Of a stretch of DNA of 64,000 nt, positions 8,874 to 16,854 are shown in pieces (position 1 is the first letter of the stretch; the number at the start of each line of letters is the position of its first letter). The notes under the pieces were generated by a model. It searched no databases. It was not told the origin of the DNA and was given only the letters and a program-made list of their open reading frames with translations. Origin of the DNA: a bacterium. GTDB lineage: Bacteria; Bacillota; Clostridia; Christensenellales; Aristaeellaceae. Location: positions 22,487-86,486 of the forward strand of contig SFTH01000008.1 in assembly GCA_004563405.1 (NCBI GenBank). The letters run 5' to 3'. The position numbers and the translations under genes were made by a program.

Positions 8874-9289
8874 GAATCAGTACCTCCTGAATATTATCGT
8901 GCGCGTCCGGCCCATCGGGCGGGCAGGACGCATTCTCCGCGCCCAATCCTGCGCGGAAAAGTTCGAACGCAGCGGACTGTGGCGGCGCTTCCCTTCGCGG
9001 ACAATGGGCAAACCGCGCAGGGTGCGGCGCTCCCTTCGCCCCAGTCGAGGCCCGATGCTGCGCCTGAGCCGGTGAAAAACCGGCGGCCGGGGCCCAACCG
9101 GCCGCCTCCATCTGTATTCGTCGGGGGATGCGACGATGGCGGACGCGCTTCACGCTCGCCGTCCGCGCAGGATGGCTCCATTTGCGGGCGAACCGGGAGC
9201 AGCTTCGCCCGCCGCGCTTCCGCAGCGGCCGCCGGGGGAGAAAAAGACTTTGGCATTGCTCAAAACTCCATCCCGGGGCGCGCAGGAAA
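8874..9289. other. Intergenic region without a credible gene
   Basis: Apart from the terminator at 9074-9106 this 416-bp stretch shows only low-complexity GC-rich frames on both strands with no ribosome site and no family likeness. A possible -10 (GATAAT on the minus strand) sits just before the methyltransferase ribosome site, without a clear -35. Confidence 0.5.
9074..9106 (-). terminator. Minus-strand terminator
   Basis: Nine-base-pair GGCGGCCGG/CCGGCCGCC stem (9098-9106 with 9082-9090) followed on the minus strand by GGTTTTT. It lies 200 bp upstream of the methyltransferase start, so that gene probably has its own promoter. Confidence 0.75.
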
Positions 9290-9333
9290 CAAAAAACAGA
9301 ACCGTTCAGATTCTTCGTCCAATCGGTTCTGTT
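9290..9333 (-). terminator. Minus-strand terminator downstream of the orphan cobalamin riboswitch
   Basis: AACAGAACCG/CGGTTCTGTT stem (9324-9333 with 9295-9304) with a 19-nt loop, then T6 on the minus strand. It lies about 130 nt beyond the 3' edge of the riboswitch and could be its expression platform or the end of a short regulated RNA. Confidence 0.8.
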
Positions 9334-9465
9334 GGGTGCATAAGCGGGCTGCGGGCAAAGGAAACCGCAGTTTCCAGCGGCATCGCCGCCGGAAGACCGT
9401 CTGTCTCGGCGTTTGCAGACGGCCCAGGCACATATCGTTCTTTAGTCCGAAGAAGCTGATACGCA

Positions 9466-9640
9466 ATTCGCAGGCAGGTCTTCTGACTCAGCATCACCGC
9501 TCCATGCAGCCTTCTCAGCCCTTCGGCCAATGGTAACCCGCATGAAGCTCCGCTTCACAGCAGCGGTCCTGTCGGAGACTCTCACTCCGTTCCCTTTTCA
9601 CCCGCGCGATGCGCGCGGACACCTGCAAACTCCCATGTAT
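9466..9640 (-). promoter_or_regulatory. Cobalamin riboswitch (orphan)
   Basis: On the minus strand the order of conserved blocks is that of the AdoCbl/cobalamin aptamer: GGTGTCC...AAAAGGGAA...GGAGTGAGAGTCTCCGACAGGACC...GCTGT..., the middle junction with ACCATTGG and CTGAGAAGGC, and the terminal GTCAGAAGACCTGCC box. No open reading frame with a ribosome site follows before the terminator at 9290-9333. It lies between the NEAT-like lipoprotein gene (9797) and the methyltransferase gene (8873). Confidence 0.9.
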
Positions 9641-9796
9641 TCTGTTTTTTCAATTGGAGCGCGCTGGGCGCGGCCGGCAAGCCGCGCGATCCGCGCGCAG
9701 AGACCCGTCAGGGTCGAAAGGTGCCCTCTCCGGGCGCGGCCTCCCCTTCAGGACGGGTACGCGCGCCCGGGAACCGGCGACGGCGCGCCCTTCCGC

Positions 9797-10636
9797 TCAC
9801 TGCGCCGGGGCGATGGATGCGGAATCGAAGCGCAGGGAATAGGCCATCTCCACCGGCGCGCCCAGGGCGGTGCTGTCGATGGTCACGGCCAGATTCCAGT
9901 CGAAGCAGGGCACGCGGGCCTCGAAGGCGGCGTTGCCCTCGCCCTCCAGCGCCGCAGCGCGCGCGCCGCACAGGGACATGTCGGCGTACTTTTTGCTGCC
10001 CCAGACCACGGTGGCGAAGGCCTCGCCGTTCTCCACACGCAGCTGCGCGGGGCTTTCCACCTTCGCCTTGCCCGCGTCGCCCACCAGGCGCGCGTCCACG
10101 CTGTACAGCCCGTCCTCCAGTCCCAGGGCGGCGACGGTGGTCAGCGCGCCCTCGCGGAAGGCCTCCAGCGGCAGGGAATCCGCGCGGAAGAGCAGCCTGC
10201 GGTCATACCACTTCTCCTTGCGCTTGCTGAAGGCGGCGCAATCCACCGGCGCGTCCAGCGCGGGCACCGGCACGGTAAAGCTGTGCACGCCCTCTGCGTC
10301 CTCCTCAAAGGGGATGCAGTCCGCCTCCGAAGCGGAGACCGCCTCCGCGCCGGTTCCCATGAACAGCTTCAGATACCCCGTGCCGCTCATGGTCATGGTG
10401 GCGCGCATTTCTCCGTTCTGCACCTCCAGCGTGCAGGACACGATCTTGAACATGGAGGAGCTGGAGCGAACCTCGACGGGATAGACGCCGTCCCGGATCA
10501 TCTCACCGCCGATGGGCACCATGCCCTCCTCGACGACCTCCTGGGCCTCCACGGTCTCGTCGCCGGAGGCCACCTCCGCCACGGCGCACGCGCCCAGCAT
10601 CAAAATCAGGGCGAGAGCAACAATACGCTTGAACAT
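9797..10636 (-). CDS. Lipoprotein with two NEAT-like domains
   Basis: A 279-aa exported protein. The first 17 residues are a lipoprotein signal with lipobox LGAC, so it should be anchored to the outer face of the membrane. Two similar domains follow (about 45-150 and 165-270); each begins with a DG[VL]Y.V motif (DGVYPVEVRS, DGLYSVDARL) and an internal NGE repeat (VQNGEMRATM, VENGEAFATV), the pattern of NEAT-like iron/haem-transport-associated domains. Gene order exported chelatase then this lipoprotein, behind a cobalamin riboswitch, suggests handling of a tetrapyrrole or corrinoid at the cell surface. The domain assignment is from pattern only. Confidence 0.7.
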   Translation of the reverse strand: MFKRIVALALILMLGACAVAEVASGDETVEAQEVVEEGMVPIGGEMIRDGVYPVEVRSSSSMFKIVSCTLEVQNGEMRATMTMSGTGYLKLFMGTGAEAVSASEADCIPFEEDAEGVHSFTVPVPALDAPVDCAAFSKRKEKWYDRRLLFRADSLPLEAFREGALTTVAALGLEDGLYSVDARLVGDAGKAKVESPAQLRVENGEAFATVVWGSKKYADMSLCGARAAALEGEGNAAFEARVPCFDWNLAVTIDSTALGAPVEMAYSLRFDSASIAPAQ

Positions 10637-10714
10637 CTCTGAACATCCTTTCCGTCGGGAGGCGGCGGCTCCCCGGGGGAGCCGCCGCAGCTTTGAACTG
10701 GATTGACTCTGCGC

Positions 10715-11638
10715 TTATTCGGCCAGGCTGTCGATCGCATCCTGGGCGTGGGCCACCAGCAGCTGCTGAATCGCCTCCAGCTCGCCCAGGCCCTTGATCT
10801 CGCAGCTCACCTCGTAGCCCGCGGCCTCGAAGGCGGACTTCCAGGAGTCCTCCTCGTCGCCGGCCATGTCGTTGTTGGCGTGGTCGCCGGCAACGATCAT
10901 CAGGGGGCGCAGCACGACCTTCCTGTAGGAGCCGGCCTGCACCGCCGCCAGCACGTCCTCCAGCGTGGGCTCCGCCTCGACGGTGCCCACGAAGTAGTTG
11001 GCATAGCCTGCGTCCGCCATGCACTGCTGCATCTTCGCGTACACGCCGTTGGAATCGGCCTCGGTGCCGTGGCCCATCAGGCAGATGGCGGTCTCGCCGT
11101 CATCGTACTGGGCGGTCGCGTCCACCACGGCCTGCATCACGGTCTGGAAGTCCGCGTCGCTGGTGAGCAGGGGCGCGCCGATGGCGATGTTCTCAAAGGC
11201 GTCGGCGTAGGTGGCCAGCTCGGTCACCACGTCGTTGTACTCAAAGCCGTCCATCAGGTGCGTGGGCTGCACAACCAGCGTCTTCACGCCGTTGGCCACG
11301 GCGCGGTCCAGCGCCTCGGTCACATTGTCGATGACCTCGCCGTCGCGGGACTTGACGTGGTCAATGATGATCTGGCTGGTGAAGCCGCGGCGCACCGACC
11401 AGTCCGGGAAGGCCTCCTCCATGGCCGCCTCGATGGCGCCCACGGTCAGGCGGCGGTTGTCGTTGAAGCTGGTGCCGAAGCTGATGACCAGCAGTTCGTT
11501 CATACCAATCTCATCTCCATTGCGGGGATTGTCCAGCGAAGCGTCGCCGGTCTCATAGTTTTCCTCGTCCTCGGCCAGCGCGGTCAGTCCCGCAAAGGCC
11601 AGCAGCAGCGCCAGAAGCAGTGCAAGTACCTTCTTCAT
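10715..11638 (-). CDS. cbiK: Exported sirohydrochlorin cobaltochelatase-type protein (CbiK family)
   Basis: CbiK inserts Co2+ into sirohydrochlorin in the anaerobic cobalamin pathway. The chelatase fold begins at about residue 47 (ELLVISFGTSFNDNR). The three metal ligands of the family are present: His190 in LMGHGTE, Glu221 or 223 in GTVEAEPT, and His253 in VAGDHANND. Unlike the cytoplasmic enzyme it starts with a clear Sec signal peptide (MKKVLALLLALLLAFAGL...ALA, cleavage about residue 22). The frame is open further 5' but the start at 11636-11638 gives the signal peptide and follows the riboswitch. Periplasmic CbiK is known from Desulfovibrio vulgaris, where a haem-transport role was proposed. 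No other cobalamin-synthesis gene is near. Confidence 0.88.
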   Translation of the reverse strand: MKKVLALLLALLLAFAGLTALAEDEENYETGDASLDNPRNGDEIGMNELLVISFGTSFNDNRRLTVGAIEAAMEEAFPDWSVRRGFTSQIIIDHVKSRDGEVIDNVTEALDRAVANGVKTLVVQPTHLMDGFEYNDVVTELATYADAFENIAIGAPLLTSDADFQTVMQAVVDATAQYDDGETAICLMGHGTEADSNGVYAKMQQCMADAGYANYFVGTVEAEPTLEDVLAAVQAGSYRKVVLRPLMIVAGDHANNDMAGDEEDSWKSAFEAAGYEVSCEIKGLGELEAIQQLLVAHAQDAIDSLAE

Positions 11639-11804
11639 AGAAAAAACCTCTCTTTCTGAATACACGAAGAACGTCCACCGGCGCTTCGTTTGAATCTCAA
11701 CAATTCGTTCCGATACGCCGACGCACGCTCCCCTCCAGTTCATAAGAGAGATCCGTCTCCGCTTCGTCAGAACCAGGATTCAAGACCCGAAATCCGAAAT
11801 TCCA

Positions 11805-11975
11805 CCCTGCGGGCAGGTCTCCTGGCTTCGTTCATCGCCCTTTCTCTCTTCCCAGCCTGAGCCAGTGATTTGTGAGAAGGACTCCCGTACACAGTGACGG
11901 CATCGCTCCGGATTCTCACCGGATTCCCTTTTCATCCCCATCCCGGGGACACCCGCGGGCCACAAAGCCCGATAT
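11805..11975 (-). promoter_or_regulatory. Cobalamin riboswitch upstream of the exported cbiK
   Basis: On the minus strand: GGGTGTCCCC...GATGAAAAGGGAATCCGGTGAGAATCCGG...GTACGGGAGTCC..., the junction ending CACTGGCTCAGGCTGGGAAG, and the terminal GAACGAAGCCAGGAGACCTGCC box. These are the diagnostic blocks of the cobalamin aptamer in the right order. It sits in the leader of the cbiK-lipoprotein operon and should lower its expression when cobalamin is plentiful. Confidence 0.95.
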
Positions 11976-12011
11976 TCTTTTTTCGTGCGAAGGGCTTTCC
12001 CCTTCCCGTCT

Positions 12012-12041
12012 ATTATAGGCCCGCCTCCGCGCCCTTGTCAA
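12012..12041 (-). promoter_or_regulatory. Promoter of the riboswitch-cbiK operon
   Basis: Minus strand TTGACA (12036-12041) and TATAAT (12012-12017), 18-bp spacer, just upstream of the riboswitch. Confidence 0.75.
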
Positions 12042-12095
12042 TATCCGATGAAAAATATCCCCACCCTTTGCACGGATTCTTTACATTCAAAGCCC

Positions 12096-12124
12096 TTGAC
12101 AAATTCCGCCGGCGGCGGTATACT
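12096..12124 (+). promoter_or_regulatory. Promoter of tRNA-Arg
   Basis: TTGACA (12096-12101) and TATACT (12119-12124) with a 17-bp spacer, ending 26 bp before the tRNA. Confidence 0.8.
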
Positions 12125-12150
12125 ATATGAGCACTTTGAGAGAAGCGCAA

Positions 12151-12227
12151 GGTCCCTTAGCTCAGCTGGATAGAGCGTCTGGCTACGGACCAGAAGGTCA
12201 GGGGTTCGAATCCCTTAGGGTCCGCCA
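12151..12227 (+). tRNA. tRNA-Arg (ACG)
   Basis: Full cloverleaf with encoded CCA: D arm GCTC...GAGC, anticodon stem TCTGG/CCAGA with loop CTACGGA (anticodon ACG, read as ICG for CGN codons), five-base variable loop, T arm with TTCGAAT. Acceptor strands are GGTCCCT and AGGGTCC, which leaves a U-U mismatch at 3:70; a normal copy would have A at position 3. Confidence 0.93.
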
Positions 12228-12231
12228 AACA

Positions 12232-12268
12232 GAAACCGCTTGATATGCATCAGGCGGTTTCTTCTTTG
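12232..12268 (+). terminator. Terminator of tRNA-Arg
   Basis: GAAACCGC/GCGGTTTC stem (12232-12239 with 12254-12261) followed by TTCTTTG. Confidence 0.8.
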
Positions 12269-12378
12269 TCATTTTCACCGCCACATCCCCCGGAATCGGG
12301 CCGGCCCTTTCCAAATGCCGGATGGTTTCCATGATTCGGATGTCCCCATCGGATGACTACATCTGCTTGGCTCACAAT

Positions 12379-12939
12379 TCAGTCAAGCCTGGCAGCTCTT
12401 TGGCCTTTGTGCCGGCAATATATCCTCAATATGCTTAAATCTGTCAAGATCCATAGAAATGCACCCACGATCAGAAAACTGCTTATGATTTCTGTTTCAA
12501 CGCGGTTCTTCTTTATATTGGAATATGTCGGTTCAAATGATACATACTCTTTCCCATCGCAATTCAGCTCCAGAACGGTCGGAACCCGGTCATTGCTCCA
12601 GTATTTGAAATCGACCTTCTTTCCCTCGATGCTTTTTAAAGCGGCCCTTAACTCCTTTAAGCCACTCGCTTCGATCTCTGAGAATGTTCCGTTGATGATA
12701 TAGCTTTGTCCATCCACATCCATCTTGATCATATCATTGTATTTTACTTTCATGCGAATGTCTGATTCATTCAGAATTCCGCTCGCCTGACAAACGATGC
12801 CAGTCCCACCCATGAAGCAAAGAAAGAAAACTCCCATGAGCGCAAATAGAAACGCAATGACCAGCCTTACCCTTACCTTTTTTCTTCTGCAACGCCGAAT
12901 CGTTCTTTGTATGTCAAAGGCGATTTTTACTTTAATCAT
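12379..12939 (-). CDS. Membrane protein of unknown function
   Basis: A 186-aa protein with a basic N terminus, one hydrophobic segment at about residues 26-48, an extracytoplasmic domain of about 105 residues (FKYWSNDRVPTVLELNCDGK type sequence, mostly beta) and a second hydrophobic segment at about 155-175. The frame stays open to 13233, but ATG 12937-12939 has a GGAGG site upstream, so I start there. It resembles the DUF3592-like small two-helix proteins (fold TM-beta-TM), without a firm match. AT-richer than the flanks. Single gene; terminates near the tRNA terminator region. Confidence 0.65.
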   Translation of the reverse strand: MIKVKIAFDIQRTIRRCRRKKVRVRLVIAFLFALMGVFFLCFMGGTGIVCQASGILNESDIRMKVKYNDMIKMDVDGQSYIINGTFSEIEASGLKELRAALKSIEGKKVDFKYWSNDRVPTVLELNCDGKEYVSFEPTYSNIKKNRVETEIISSFLIVGAFLWILTDLSILRIYCRHKGQRAARLD

Positions 12940-13156
12940 GATGCAGCCTCCGCAATACTGGGGAGCATACCGGTTTGAACCCCTCAACCGGAGCAACAAT
13001 CGCTCGTCTTTTCCGGAAGGCGGCTTCTGCGCAGCCTTGAAGAAGGGCGCAGGATCGGGATCTGAACTTGCCACAGTGCGATGACCTCCGCCGAATCCCC
13101 GAATCTCCAAGGTCTGATCCTGCCTGAATCCGGATTCGGGCGCGCCTGCGTCGGGG

Positions 13157-14560
13157 TCAGCCGGGAGATTTTCGGTTGGATTTCTCCCGGCTGCGCGCGT
13201 CGCGATCCGGTTCCGCATTTCCCGGCAGCTCAATCCGAAACTCCGTGCCGAGGCCGGGCGCGCTGTGCAATCCGATGGTTCCGCCGTGGGCCTCGACGAT
13301 CCATTTTACGATCGACAGGCCCAGGCCGGAGCCGGAATTGTCGCCGGATTTTCGGACCTGATAGAACCGCTTCCACACCTTCGGCAGATCCTCCTCGGCG
13401 ATGCCGATTCCGTCGTCGCGCACCGACAGCGCGACGCCTGCGCCCGTCCGCGTCAGGCGCAGCCAGATGTGCCCGCCGTCGCGGCCGTACCGGATTGCGT
13501 TGTCGAGCAGGTTCGTCACGGCGCGCATGAACAGCAGCTCGTCGCAGCGAAGCGCGACGTCGGGTTCAATCGAGCAAAGGATGCTTATGTTTCGGGCGTC
13601 CGCCAGGGATTGGGTCTCCTGGGCGAGGCGCTCGACGAGCTCGGAGACGCAGATCCGTTCCATGTTCAGCGGCAGCCTCTGAAAGTCCATCCGGGAGAGC
13701 AGCAGCATCTGGGAGAGCATCTGCCCCGCCTTCCGGCTGCGGTCGAGGATGACCTCGAGCGCCCGGTCCTTCTCCCCGACGCTGCGGTTTTTGTCCAGGG
13801 CGAACTCACTCTGCGCGCGTATCACGCTGATGGGCGTGCGCAGCTCGTGAGAGGCGTCCGAGATGAACGACTTTTCGTTCTGCACGGATTGCTCGAGGCG
13901 CGCGAGCATCTTGTCAAAGGCGTCTGCGAGGCGGGCGACCTCGTCCCTCTGCCCCGGGCGGGAAAAGCGCTGTCTCAGGTCGCTGGTGTCTGAGATGCCC
14001 TCGGCGATTCCGATCATGTTGTCCAGGGGCTGGAAAGCCTGCTTGGTCAGGCGAAAACCGCCAAAGAGCACCAGAACGATCAGCAGGGGCACGATGATGG
14101 CCATCGAAATGGCCAGAACAGCGTTGTTTCGCTCCTCCAGCGAGCTGGAGATGTAGCACCGGATCCATATGGGCGTTCCGTCCCGGAGCACATGGCGCGC
14201 ATCCTGGATGTACCAGTAGTTGTCTTTCGAGCCCACGCGCACGCGCAGTTTATCTGCGTTGAATTCACCGCCAAAGGTCTTTTGCCCCTGCAGAAGCTCG
14301 CCGCCCTCGCTGAAGATGGAAACGGACACCTCCGTCCGCGTCTGCGTGTCGATGTCTTTCAGATCTTCCAGGGTCTGAACGGACGCAATGACTTCGTCCC
14401 TCGCCCGGGTCAGGCGGTCGGTGTAGAAGTCCCTGGACGATAAGTGCTGGCTGATTATCAGTACGCCCAACATGAGCGCAAACATGAGCACGACAAAAAT
14501 TGCGTACCACATGGTGATGCGCACCTTGATGCTTCTGTGGATCGAAAGCTTCATCCGCAC
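13157..14560 (-). CDS. Sensor histidine kinase
   Basis: Two-component sensor, 467 aa. Membrane segments at about 16-38 and 147-168 flank a 105-residue extracytoplasmic domain; HAMP about 170-225; phosphoacceptor His238 in SDASHELRTP; N box NLLDNAIRYG; ATP-binding DDGIGI and SGSGLGLSIV. Overlaps the response regulator gene by one base (ATGA-type coupling), which places both in one operon. Divergent from the dlt-like operon, whose promoter it probably governs. The C-terminal coding end forms a 13-bp inverted repeat (CAGCCGGGAGA...). Confidence 0.96.
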   Translation of the reverse strand: MRMKLSIHRSIKVRITMWYAIFVVLMFALMLGVLIISQHLSSRDFYTDRLTRARDEVIASVQTLEDLKDIDTQTRTEVSVSIFSEGGELLQGQKTFGGEFNADKLRVRVGSKDNYWYIQDARHVLRDGTPIWIRCYISSSLEERNNAVLAISMAIIVPLLIVLVLFGGFRLTKQAFQPLDNMIGIAEGISDTSDLRQRFSRPGQRDEVARLADAFDKMLARLEQSVQNEKSFISDASHELRTPISVIRAQSEFALDKNRSVGEKDRALEVILDRSRKAGQMLSQMLLLSRMDFQRLPLNMERICVSELVERLAQETQSLADARNISILCSIEPDVALRCDELLFMRAVTNLLDNAIRYGRDGGHIWLRLTRTGAGVALSVRDDGIGIAEEDLPKVWKRFYQVRKSGDNSGSGLGLSIVKWIVEAHGGTIGLHSAPGLGTEFRIELPGNAEPDRDARSREKSNRKSPG

Positions 14561-15228
14561 TACTCCTTGATGGTGTATCCGACCGAGCGGATCGTATGTA
14601 TCAGTTTGTGCTCAAAGTCCGCGTCGATCTTTTTCCGCAGTCCGCTGATATAGACCTCGACGATGTTGGAATTTCCGATGTAATCATAGTTCCATATGTA
14701 ATGCTCAATCTGCTCCCGGGAGAGGACGATGCCGGCGTTCCGGACGAGGTACTCCAGAATGGCGAACTCCCGCTGGCTCAGTTCAATCTCCCTGCCGCCG
14801 CGGCAGACGCTTCTCTTCATGATGTCCAGCGTCAGATCGGCCACATGGTAGAGATTGTCCCTGTTCTGCGTGACCCTGCGCGACAGCGCGCGGATGCGCG
14901 CGGAGAGCTCCTCCAGGGAGAAGGGCTTGGTCATGTAGTCGTCCGCACCGGCGTCCAGCCCCGAAATGCGGTCCTCCACGGAATCCAGCGCCGTGAGGAA
15001 CAAAACCGGCGTATTGTTCCGGTTCCCCCGCATCCACCGCACGACGTCCAGGCCGCTCTCCCCCGAGAGCATGATGTCCAGAACGATTACGTCATAGCAG
15101 GACGACTGCAGAAGCTGCCGCGCGGCGCCCGCGTCCAGGCAGGAATCCACATCGTAGCCCGACGACACGAGATGTCTGGAGACGACGCTGTTCATATCCC
15201 GGTCATCTTCCACAACCAACAATCGCAT
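14560..15228 (-). CDS. OmpR/PhoB-family response regulator
   Basis: 222 aa: receiver domain with acidic pair DD at 8-9, phosphoacceptor Asp51 (VIVLDIML), the T/K residues (FLTALDS, MTKPFS), then a winged-helix DNA-binding domain (about 125-222; REFAILEYLVRNAG, GYTIKE end). Co-transcribed with the kinase at 13157. An OmpR-type direct repeat, TTAAG-N6-TTAAG, overlaps the -35 region of the divergent dlt-like operon, so this protein is the likely activator of that operon. Confidence 0.96.
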   Translation of the reverse strand: MRLLVVEDDRDMNSVVSRHLVSSGYDVDSCLDAGAARQLLQSSCYDVIVLDIMLSGESGLDVVRWMRGNRNNTPVLFLTALDSVEDRISGLDAGADDYMTKPFSLEELSARIRALSRRVTQNRDNLYHVADLTLDIMKRSVCRGGREIELSQREFAILEYLVRNAGIVLSREQIEHYIWNYDYIGNSNIVEVYISGLRKKIDADFEHKLIHTIRSVGYTIKE

Positions 15229-15348
15229 AACCCATCCCTCCCCTGATCCATTATAGCATACACTCCGTTGCTTAAAACAATCTGAAAAACCAAAGTCATA
15301 AAGTTGTCACCGCAGGGAACGCCTGATTTTACATAGCGTCTGCGCATT

Positions 15349-15364
15349 TTAAGGATCACTTAAG
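15349..15364 (+). promoter_or_regulatory. Direct-repeat operator for an OmpR-type regulator
   Basis: TTAAG at 15349-15353 and 15360-15364, 11 bp apart, one helical turn; this is the usual geometry for tandem OmpR/PhoB binding. It covers the -35 position of the promoter whose -10 is TATGAT (15375-15380), and there is no good -35 hexamer, as expected for an activated promoter. Confidence 0.5.
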
Positions 15365-15374
15365 AATTCACGCT

Positions 15375-15380
15375 TATGAT
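15375..15380 (+). promoter_or_regulatory. -10 element of the dlt-like operon
   Basis: TATGAT at 15375-15380. It overlaps the earliest ATG of the downstream frame (15376), so the real start codon of that gene must lie further on. Confidence 0.5.
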
Positions 15381-15462
15381 AGGCATGTATTGGGCGATGC
15401 GATCGCCCATTTGCCGGATTTCCGGCGAGAGACTGTTCCCCGGGAGGTGTGATTGCGCTGTC

Positions 15463-16821
15463 GTGGCTAACGATGCAAAAACCGGCCGCCTGAAGAGGCC
15501 GGCCCTACGGATTGTACTCTTCATCGGGATCTTCCTGATCCTGTTCGCGCCCACGCTGTGGCTGTTTTCCAACCACCCGGATCATCGCGTCTATCAGATG
15601 ATCGGCGGCTTCTATGAGGAGCCGGAAGACAGCCTCGACGGCGTATACATCGGCTCCAGCACCGTCTACGCGTTCTGGAATCCCATGGTCGCATGGAACA
15701 ACTACGGCCTGGCCATCTACCCCTATTCGAGCGGATCCCAGCCGTTCTACGCGACGGAATACATCATCCGCGAGGTTCGAAAGACGCAGCCGGACGCCGT
15801 CTGCGTCGTAAATCTGAACAGCGTCGACGGGGGTGAGCTCAGCGCGGCGGACATTCACAATCTGGTGAATTACATGCCGGATTCTCCAAACAGGGATGCG
15901 CTGATCGACGCGCTCAGCGACCTGATCGGGTATTCGCAGATCGAACGGCTGGAATTCCGGGTGCCATGGCTCCGGGCCCGGGCATACTGGCTGGATTACA
16001 TCACAAACGGCTTTTTCCCGGAGCTGGACGGCCTGAAGGGAACCAGCAGGTATCCCACCTATTTATATTCGGGCGTGGACATCTCGTCCTCCTACATCCT
16101 TTCGGACGCGCAGTCGGACATTCCCGCGGAGCTCGAGGCGTGCATCGACCACCTGCTGGACTACTGCGACGAGGAGCAGGTCCGTGTACTGTTCGTCGCG
16201 GTTCCCAGGGCGGAGGTTTCCGAAGCGTCGCTCGGCCGGATCAACACGGTCTGCGAGATGATCGAGGCGCGGGGCTACGACGTCCTGTATCTGACGGACA
16301 AGGCCGGTGAGCTCGGGCTGGATCTCACGCAGGACTACTACAACGAAAAGCACACCAACATACACGGCGCCATCAAGTTCACCAACTGCATCTCCGAATA
16401 CCTGGTGGAGAACTGCGGCCTGTCGCCCCGATCAGGCGACGCGCGCAGCGACAGCTGGGACGCCGCGTGGGACGCCTATGCCGCCGAAATTGCTCCGGCC
16501 GTTCTGGACTTCGAACTGGACGCCGCCCACAGGGACTTCTCCCTCGCCGCGCCCCGGGAGCTTCGGGCCGCGGCGGACGAAGGCGGCGTGATCGTGGAAT
16601 GGAGCGCTGTAGAGAGCGCGGACGGCTATGCGCTGTACCGGAAGGCGGGCGACGACGGCCCTTGGGAGGCGGTTTCCGCCTTTCAGACACAGACCCGCTA
16701 CATGGACGCCGATTGCCTCCCGGGAACGCAGTACACCTACACGGCCGTGCCCGTGCGCACCCTCAGGGGCGAGCGATGCTACGGAAACTTCTCATACGGC
16801 GGCGCAAGCATCCTGCGGTAG
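15463..16821 (+). CDS. DltD-like membrane-anchored SGNH-type protein with C-terminal Ig-like domain
   Basis: First gene of a dlt-like operon. One N-terminal membrane anchor (about residues 15-32), then an extracytoplasmic SGNH-hydrolase-like domain with candidate Ser motif GVYIGSSTVYAFWNP and a late His motif (YYNEKHTNIHGAIKFT), as in DltD/AlgX-type helpers that act with MBOAT acyltransferases. The last 90 residues (ELRAAADEGGVIVEW...GTQYTYTAVPV) resemble a fibronectin type III/Ig-like fold, an addition not found in DltD. Start chosen as GTG 15463 because earlier codons overlap the -10; GGGAGG lies 15 bases upstream, a rather long gap, so the start is uncertain. Confidence 0.7.
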   Translation: MANDAKTGRLKRPALRIVLFIGIFLILFAPTLWLFSNHPDHRVYQMIGGFYEEPEDSLDGVYIGSSTVYAFWNPMVAWNNYGLAIYPYSSGSQPFYATEYIIREVRKTQPDAVCVVNLNSVDGGELSAADIHNLVNYMPDSPNRDALIDALSDLIGYSQIERLEFRVPWLRARAYWLDYITNGFFPELDGLKGTSRYPTYLYSGVDISSSYILSDAQSDIPAELEACIDHLLDYCDEEQVRVLFVAVPRAEVSEASLGRINTVCEMIEARGYDVLYLTDKAGELGLDLTQDYYNEKHTNIHGAIKFTNCISEYLVENCGLSPRSGDARSDSWDAAWDAYAAEIAPAVLDFELDAAHRDFSLAAPRELRAAADEGGVIVEWSAVESADGYALYRKAGDDGPWEAVSAFQTQTRYMDADCLPGTQYTYTAVPVRTLRGERCYGNFSYGGASILR

Positions 16822-16854
16822 AGAATCTGACCATCGGACGGGACGGGAAAACAA

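Noticed and set aside
8894..9256. 120-codon minus-strand frame between the methyltransferase and the orphan riboswitch
   Set aside because: No ribosome site, Pro/Ala/Arg-rich translation without a family, and it runs through a terminator hairpin.
9260..9466. 68-codon minus-strand frame just after the orphan cobalamin riboswitch
   Set aside because: Would be the obvious regulated gene, but it spans the terminator at 9290-9333, has no ribosome site and looks non-coding.
13159..13194. Inverted repeat at the 3' end of the sensor kinase gene as a terminator
   Set aside because: Lies over the stop codon and is not followed by a T tract on the minus strand.
15376..15462. Upstream ATG at 15376 for the DltD-like protein
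   Set aside because: The ATG overlaps the -10 element TATGAT, and the translated stretch is not hydrophobic or conserved in look.
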